From Straminergon stramineum (Eukaryota > Streptophyta > Bryopsida > Hypnales > Calliergonaceae): a DNA stretch of 64,000 bases. A program made the position numbers and the translations under genes. Below, piece by piece: positions 57,601-64,000 of this stretch. The DNA is taken from the NCBI GenBank assembly GCA_963920665.1, contig OY987263.1, positions 20,789,968 through 20,853,967 of the forward strand. The letters run 5' to 3'. How positions within the stretch are numbered: the stretch's first letter is position 1; each line of letters begins with the position of its first letter. The notes below the pieces were generated by a model. That model was not told the origin of the DNA and made no database searches. It saw only the letters and a program-made list of their open reading frames with translations.

Positions 57601-59898
57601 TGGAGTTACGGTCCACAGAGGACTTGACTCTCTGGAAAAAATCATTCAGAGTTATCTATCGAAGTCTACGAACCAAACATGTAAGTCCCAAATGTATAGA
57701 TATTGATATTGTGAACGTTAGAGAGAACAGAAATCAATCCTTGAGAATTTTATCAGGTGCTCTTTTTATACTAGAACTTGGACTTAGATTAACCTGCCTG
57801 GTTGCCTGTGGTAATTCTCTTCAGGTACCCGACCGCGTAGCCTTCGGGTCTCAATTGACGGGGGTAGAGATTGAAGCAGTGGATGAAAATGGACAAGTGG
57901 ATCGTACAATGGACGGCATAGCCCACAATTTGACACTCGATTGGAACCCCAATATTTCGGTCCCTTTGTATAGAGGAGCGTGCACCCTCCCACCTATCCC
58001 AATGTGTAATCCTGGTATGTGGGATGGATGTGTGGCACATACTCAGCATTCGAAGCTGAAGATTCACATCTCGGTAAGTTACAAGTTATTGAACTGAATC
58101 AGTCAGTAAAATGAATTGAGGCGTTACAATTCAATGCTTATATATTTGAAACATCATTTCATTTACATTTAGAGACTGTACATAACTGAAGTTTCTCTTT
58201 AATTTCCTTTCAGGTGTGGGTGGATAAACCTCTAAGAAAATCTGAAAGACAAGACTACGACCCTATGGCTTCAGAGAATCCATACGCCATCTGTCAGGGT
58301 CCAGTCGCCTCGCCAGACCATTATGAATCAAAAGCTCTGGTGCTTCGAGATGTACAGGTTCCTGCTGATGACGACATACTTGCTTTGCAATTGGCTCTTC
58401 AGTCTACTATAGACAAGTCGATGGTAAGCTCCTGGCGCTTAAAATTTGAAGATTTGTAAATTCACTCAACGAAGCAAATCATTGACTTCAGTCGATAATT
58501 GTTTTTGAATTGATACTAACTAGCTACAATGCCATATAAATTTAATTGCATTGCTCTGGGTCGTTCTTTTAATGTATGATCATTGTTCCAGGAATGAGCA
58601 GGTCTCTTGAAGAGAAAACCTCACCCTATGTAATGAGTCCAAGGTTCCCTGTCTTGATTCAATCTCCTAAGTCCTCTTCTAACTTCCAAATGTGCAGTCT
58701 TGGCAGGGCAAACTGCAAAAGCTAGGTCTAAAGCTAAAGAAGCAAGAGGATGATCTGGAGAAACTTAAAGTGGATAAAGAAAAGTACGAGAAATCCATGA
58801 AACAGTATCAAGGTTAGATCGTTAGCACCTCTATGGGCAATTTCATTAAAATGGCATATGCCATGCGCCATTTTTGACATACTCTGCGCCATTTTAATGG
58901 AATGCCGTGTAGTTTCTAACATATTCTGCGCCATTTTAATGGAATGTTGCGCCATTTCATCATCATACCGCCATTTTAATGAAATTGACCATCTCTATAA
59001 TCAAAAAACTCTACGTGTCATGTACTTTGGGAACTTTGTGCCTCTAGGGAAATTCTACTGTGATTAAAACTTAAAGCAATATTTTCTGCTTATTGTTGTA
59101 ACGGGTGTCTGCAGGTGATCTCGACAAGCTAAAGGCAGGAAACCCTGGAAAATTCAAGGCCAGTGGATCTGGAAAATCCAAAGTCAGTGAACCTGGAAAA
59201 TTCAAGTCCAGTGAATCTGAAAATTTGAGGCCGTGTGATAAACAAATAGAGCTTTACATTCCAATCATGGCAGACGACAATCAAATTGAGGCTTACAATA
59301 CAAGCACAGAGGATACTCCAGGCGGTACTCTTGGATGCAGTACGCCTGTGCAAGTGGAGATGCAAATAGCACATCTCGGCCACCCGCCTGGAACCCACGC
59401 AGCCGCAATACTATTACATGCGCAACGCCAACAGGATCGCAGGATCATGGACGAGGTTATTGGGGTCGTAGCACTCTTAGGAGCGGTTGAAAATGAACAT
59501 ATAAATAGGTCCACTGCTGTCACCCAAACCATCAAATTTATGCTCGATGCTTTGCTGAGTTGTATTGTTTATTAATGTCTAAGCGATGTGAACATGGATA
59601 ATTTCAAACAGTCGATTTGTCACGGTCATTTCAATATTATTTTAAGATTCGGTCGCATATCTTATCGAAAGCTTGCATTTGTTTACTTTCAGGGCGCTAT
59701 CCGCTTTCCTTGGGTTGGAGAACATGCTGGCCATAATCTGCAGAACAACAAGGGCTGCAGAGTGCTTCGGAATAGTAAACCGAGATGGATCAATGGACCC
59801 GAATCAGGGTCTCTACGGTTTGGCGCATAGTCGCAACCTGCCGATTTCGGATCGGATTCGAGTGATAACTTTGGCAGATGAGTCTAGGTATGTATAAT

Positions 59899-59950
<52 letters not shown>

Positions 59951-61006
59951 CGTCTTCTCACTGTTCTGGAGTACTCTCTCTATTATGCTCTCCACCACAA
60001 TCTTCGGCCAAGAGTCATATCCTTGTATGAGATTGCATTCTACTGAAAGTTGCGTTCGTCTCGATTGCAGCTTTTACAAGCGTGACGACGGTCGTCCAAG
60101 TGTGATTTACTCCGATCCACAGAAGGTGTTAAATATGAAACCCCTCATCGCATCTTCACGCCCGCCTACCTTTGGAAGTCTGGGATATGCAGTGAACTTG
60201 ATTCACCTTAGTGAAGACCAACTGCGGATTCGCATCGCGGGTCGCTACGGGTTGCGAGAATCTCTGTTCTTTGTGCTGTTTGGTTTCCTGGAGGTTTTTG
60301 ATACCACAAGCAACATGTTGAGAGCACAGAAGGAGATTAAGAGTGCTGCTGTTTCTCTGGACTGTGGGTTTATCCGGTCAAGTAACCAATTCGAGTGGGG
60401 CCCCAGGTGAGCATGCACCTTCTTTGAAAAACTAAAACAGCGTTTGTGGTGGAAGTCTATGTTGCTCAATTACACAACCATTCAGTCTGTGCAGCTACGT
60501 GCGCGTCCAGTGAGTCGAAACTTTCTGAATTCAATTAATGCTTCGATCTGGCGCTTACAAGTGTGCAAAATTTCAGGATTACACTGTCTAACCCGGTCAA
60601 ATGTTATAATCTGTGTTTTCAAAGCTAATCCTTCCGAAATTTTGGCAATGGCAGAGTGGATCCTCAGGTATGGTTTCCAACATGGGTCCCAGCAGCAGGG
60701 CAACTCAGTTCCAGCATGAGAAACCTGGGAGTCGGAGCGGCAGACCCAGCACCGAGACGATTCATACCCTTCAAAGAAGCGAGACCCCTCCAGCATAAGC
60801 AGTGGAAGGAACTGCGGAAAAAAATGGAAGCTCAACGTCAAAGCTACTTTGATAAGGGAATAGAGGAAAACATTCGGAAGAGCAAGGAACAGATCCAGAT
60901 CACCCAGACCAAGATTAATGACATCACCAAACTCATGAACGACAATAATGAAAGGGGCTTCTTCCTCAGTCGCAGGGTGAACCGCAACAAGTTTAATACG
61001 CAGTAA
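47112..61006 (+). CDS. GMI1: GMI1/SMCHD1-type GHKL ATPase with SMC hinge domain
   Basis: 37 exons, all joined in phase, encode about 1779 aa (1794 with an optional 45-nt exon). Order: a basic/Ser-rich N terminus; a GHKL-type ATPase head (DNSLQAV at 181-187, DTGKGM at 212-217, FGLGGIGA from 258); transducer-like and beta-rich repeats to ~1316; a coiled coil (~1317-1355); an SMC hinge (~1430-1663, with VIGVVALLGAV, NMLAIICRTTRAAECFG, GLRESLFFVLFG and SAAVSLDCGFIR); and a C-terminal helix to QTKINDITKLM. This is the layout of plant GMI1 and animal SMCHD1, which act in chromatin silencing and recombination repair. DMS3 shares the hinge but is only about 420 aa and lacks the ATPase. Start chosen at ATG 47112, the first frame-consistent ATG after the leader acceptor. 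Many introns, some with repeats (MITE, telomere motif, TA tract). Family call firm. Confidence 0.92.
53640..53690. repeat. Interstitial plant telomere repeats plus AGATAAAACC triplet
   Basis: CTAAACCCTAAACCCTAAAC (53641-53660) is nearly three units of the plant telomere repeat, followed by about three copies of AGATAAAACC/AGATAACCC. It lies in the GMI1 intron between exons 20 and 21. It could come from telomerase-mediated break repair or a telo-box cluster. Confidence 0.85.
54561..54660 (+). other. Optional or alternative-terminal GMI1 exon
   Basis: A good acceptor (TAATTACAG) opens a protein-like frame, EVPTQDESGVLFKNEVLELRIG, that reaches TGA at 54627-54629. A weak donor GAA|GTGCTT at 54605 would give a 45-nt phase-0 exon. 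Otherwise use of this exon would end the protein before the hinge. Skipping it also keeps the frame. Confidence 0.4.
58833..58992. mobile_element. MITE copy in a GMI1 intron, with 4-bp target duplication
   Basis: 160 bp between CTCT direct repeats (58829-58832 and 58993-58996). Left end TGGGCAATTTCATTAAAATG, right end reverse complement TGGTCAATTTCATTAAAATG. The interior has two copies of CTGCGCCATTTTAATGGAAT. Same family as 25452-25612. It lies in the intron between exons 34 and 35, just 20 nt after the 5' splice site. Confidence 0.88.
59900..59950. repeat. (TA)n microsatellite
   Basis: About 23-24 TA units in the GMI1 intron between exons 36 and 37, immediately after the donor GTATGT at 59888. 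Likely length-polymorphic. Confidence 0.95.
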
Positions 61007-62100
61007 GGGGACTCGATCAGTCGTTGGAAATCTTCTGAGAGCGAGAAGTTCCTCAGTCCCCGCACACGGGTTGGCTTCTTTCTCCAGCTGCAAATTTTGG
61101 TCTCAATCGAGACACCTGATCGATGTTAGTACCGTTGTGTATTGATTTCTCAGCTGGACCTGTTTTATATTTATTACCGAATGTAATGATCCAGTGTTGA
61201 CTGACCAGCAAAAACTTCATAAAGATTGGAATATATATATATGTAATACCGTACTACAATTATACATAAAAGACTTACAATATCTATGTAAGTATTGCAA
61301 TTAGCATGTGTAAGGTAGAAGAGATGCAAAGCAATTTGTGATTGAGTCAAACCAGTTTTCACATACAGTTTTGAGCTAAGAACTTCTCCACTGAATATGT
61401 GTTGTAAATGAAACTCTACTTTAATTTCTCAAACTAATTATCTTCATTTCCAGATTCTTAGCAAGGACGGTGCCCCACTTTGTGCAAACTAGCTGAAGTA
61501 AGTTACACAGATTGAACATCAGAAGTTGAACAAACGCTGGACAAAAATGCTCGATATTGACTAAGACATTATCAAAATGAGAGAATTGGAATGGCAGGAG
61601 TCTGTTAAGAAGCGTTATTTAGTAGCTTTTACTACATATTTTGAAATGTTTTGATCCTTTTCCGCGGATTTGAAGAATACAGTTGAATTAACTGACTGAT
61701 TTCTGAGTGAGTTCAAGTTTGTATCTTCAATGTTGCCTACAGTAGGTTTAATTTTATGATTGTTCAACAAGTTTTCATTGTAAGAAGTTAACAAGTTTTG
61801 GAGTCTTTACGGTCATTAAACAATCACAGTAACTCAGCTACAAACGTTTCAGTTTAGTTTGCCTGGATTTTGTGTTTGAATTTCTTTTGTTGTGGGTTGG
61901 AATTTTTTCACTATTGTTTGGTGTCTGGGGTGTGTTTGTACTTCTTCACCTTCGGTTGTTGCGTGTTGAACTATTAATAGCTTCATCAATGTAAAGAATT
62001 AAGCCACAACATAAAGCCATATAATTATGTAAATAATGGTTTCGAGCAATTGCAATGTTATTGCAAATGGGGCAGCACCAGGAGTACAATGAGCTATTTA
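61007..62100 (+). other. GMI1 3' UTR and downstream region
   Basis: Moderate-GC sequence after the TAA at 61004-61006. TATATTTATTACCGAATGTA and later AT-rich tracts are possible poly(A) regions, but no single site can be chosen. No other gene seen. Confidence 0.4.
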
Positions 62101-64000
62101 ACCCTTGAAAGGCCCTTCAGGTCCCTCTACATGATTGACCCTTATTTTGCTTTATAACTCTTCAATTGTGGTTTAATATGTGAATTATGATACATTTTTA
62201 TTTACGTACTATCATAATTATGAATTTAACTTGTACTAAAAAGTATTTGGTCAATGTTTTTCTCATCAAATACCACAAAATACATAATATACTATATAGC
62301 AGCAAATGGCTTTCAAGCCCTTCTAGGGTCAATAAAATATATTGATTTCATTGAATCATTGTGTAATTTTTTCCAAGTTTTTGAAAATGAATTTACCATT
62401 TTTAAACTGCCACCAAATGAATATCTACCTTGGCCATTTCAGAAGGATTTAGTACTATTTTTTACCCAAAAATGGGAAATTAGAAGGTCAAAATTGGGCT
62501 ACAAGGACTTCTACAGTTCTACTAAAGTCACACAAGCCTACTAAGAAATTTTCTAAAAATAATAAATTTTCCACCTTTCCCATGTGCAGATGTGCTGAAA
62601 GTGCACTACCTTTGCGCAAATGTAGAGAACATAATATTTTTCTTTGAAGATTTATACAAATGGTTGAGAAGGAGCATCTTCAAGTTAGGAAAAAAAAAGG
62701 TTATTTGGTTTATTTTTCAGAATTGTTTATTGTTTTCTAAAAAGAAAACATCAAAGTATCTATTTTCTTGGCATTTTCAATCCCTCTTTCAGAAATAAGA
62801 TTTTCAAGGCCTGAATTTTCATACACATGCTATTTAGAAATTATCCATGTTTTATTTTATTTGGAAAATTTTTATTTTAAAAGTTGTAATACTTACAATA
62901 TGGCATGTTTTTTTACTATGACTTGAAAACATGGTAATTCAAAAAAGTTTATCGCATGTACAAAAGTTATATAATTTTATAAATCTCTCTACTAGTATGC
63001 ATGATTCTAGTAAATGAATTTAGATTCTAATTTGTAAATCCATTGGCTTTCTTATTGAGCTAAAAATTGCATGAACCCATCAAGGTCTAACAACTTTTTG
63101 ACAATGGAGTTTTTTAATGGGTCATCCCACTTTGATATTTTTTGCACATAGATGTGCTTGAAATTTTAATTTTAACCGTACAAATTACAAAAGTAAGGAC
63201 TAATTTGTCTGGTATGCATGGTATTAAACTATTAATTGTGGAAAATATTGACCACTAGATTTTTAGATTATAACAATTTTGGATGGTCAACTTTTTAGGC
63301 AAAAAACGTAACTTTGGAGGAAGAAAAATTATAAATTTATGCTTGTTATTGAAGATTCTAGATACATAGGACAAAACTTACTTTTTCAACTAAAAAATTC
63401 TTTAAAAACTCTTAAAATTCTTTGGTTGTGATGAATTTTTTTTCTTGATACATTATCAATGTAGGTAGTTAAAACCACAATATGTGAAATCATTCTTTAT
63501 CATATTTAAAAGATGGAGTCATTTGACACAATGGAATGGATTGACATGGTAGCTTAGACAACCTTTTTGGATACCCCAAGTTGACCATTGCCTAAAAGAT
63601 GAATATTGCTTTTTTATCCTGCCCTAAACTCCTAAAAAAAAATTGTATTGGAATCTAAGGCAAAAATATAGTGTTTTTCATTTTCTAAGCGAGGTATATA
63701 AAACTTTTTTAAATTTGTACACATTTTCAAAAAAAAGAAAAAGAAAGCTAAAACTAACCAAACTGGATCCTACAAAATTTTAAGAAGTTTATATATGTGG
63801 AAATTTTTGAAATTTAACAATTGATATTAAAAGCATGTTTTTTGGAATGTCTTTAAAAACATTGGAATCATTATAATTTATTTGTGCTCTTAATGACTTA
63901 ATCACACCAAATTGAACCTTATATTTTAAAAATTGCTAAAAATGAGAATTTGAAACTAAATTCTCAAGTCCCATTTTGTTTGTTCAAAAATTTCCAAGAA
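62101..64000. other. AT-rich intergenic sequence, no gene seen
   Basis: Short ORFs (62254-62544, 62592-62798) have no recognisable domains and the composition is like the 27-44 kb desert. I see no RNA gene, clear repeat array or element ends here. Confidence 0.5.

Larger units (their letters stand above)
51904..58423 (+). other. GMI1 exons 15-33 (beta-rich middle)
   Basis: Exons: 51904-51938, 52057-52138, 52390-52575, 52924-53100, 53298-53326, 53460-53488 (or 53455-53488), 53957-54074, 54347-54439, optional 54561-54605, 54856-55251, 55531-55679, 55822-56020, 56183-56288, 56615-56712, 57102-57200, 57395-57461, 57595-57680, 57825-58073, 58214-58423. The acceptor at 53460 is preferred because only it keeps the next exon in its protein-like frame. 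The large exon 54856-55251 is Lys-rich and charged. The segments resemble repeated immunoglobulin-like strands, as in SMCHD1; this is an inference. Confidence 0.8.
58698..61006 (+). other. GMI1 exons 34-38 (coiled coil, hinge, C-terminal helix)
   Basis: Exons: 58698-58812 (LKLKKQEDDLEKLKVDKEKY coiled coil), 59115-59508 (repetitive linker then start of the hinge), 59693-59887, 60071-60406 and 60655-61006 (stop TAA). Phases 1, 2, 2, 2. The hinge carries the Gly-rich loops and the GLRESLFFVLFG helix typical of DMS3/GMI1 hinges. The last exon adds a Gln/Lys-rich coiled coil (EENIRKSKEQIQITQTKIND), so the hinge is flanked by helices on both sides, as in SMC proteins. Confidence 0.9.

Noticed and set aside
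47112..61006. Assignment as DMS3
   Set aside because: DMS3 shares the hinge but is a short protein without a GHKL ATPase head; the full exon chain here fits GMI1/SMCHD1 architecture.
60482..61093. 203-codon minus-strand ORF
   Set aside because: Antisense to the last GMI1 exon, whose frame and acceptor phase are well supported.

Overview
The window is nuclear DNA of a land plant: low-GC intergenic sequence full of decayed repeats, many GT-AG introns with repeated in-phase joins, and plant-type telomere repeats (TAAACCC) inside an intron. Four protein genes can be supported. One is a DZIP1-type gene, a ciliary basal-body/transition-zone family. That points to a plant with flagellated sperm (bryophyte, lycophyte, fern or similar; a bryophyte is my guess, not proven).

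Layout. (1) 1-14288, minus strand: a DZIP1-like gene of about 28 exons, running off the left edge. Its introns carry an inverted repeat pair, a large hairpin and an unrecognised 181-codon ORF. Exon 7 has an in-frame TAA. (2) 14289-16570: 5' flank, then a 1-kb minisatellite with a higher-order 195-bp duplication. (3) 18748-19782, minus: an intronless MO25/CAB39-like scaffold gene. (4) 20.5-22.7 kb: dispersed and tandem repeats and a degraded MITE. (5) 23378-25154, minus: a four-exon PAR1-family secreted protein with an unusual Pro/Ser/Thr-rich tail, and a MITE about 300 bp upstream of its start. (6) 26.7-44.3 kb: a gene desert of old repeats, including degraded copies of sequence from upstream of the next gene. 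(7) 44.3-47.1 kb: GC-richer leader region with 290-300 bp tandem duplications. (8) 47112-61006, plus: a 37- or 38-exon GMI1/SMCHD1-type gene (about 1779 aa) with a GHKL ATPase head, a long beta-rich middle, a coiled coil, an SMC hinge and a C-terminal coiled coil. (9) 61007-64000: 3' flank and AT-rich sequence with no gene seen.

The genes do not form a pathway. DZIP1 serves cilia, MO25 is a cofactor of STE20/LKB1-class kinases, PAR1 is a plant secreted family of unclear function, and GMI1 acts on chromatin and DNA repair. Exon coordinates were derived by hand from splice motifs and reading phase; no alignment, RNA or database search was available. No prokaryotic operon, CRISPR array or defence system was seen.
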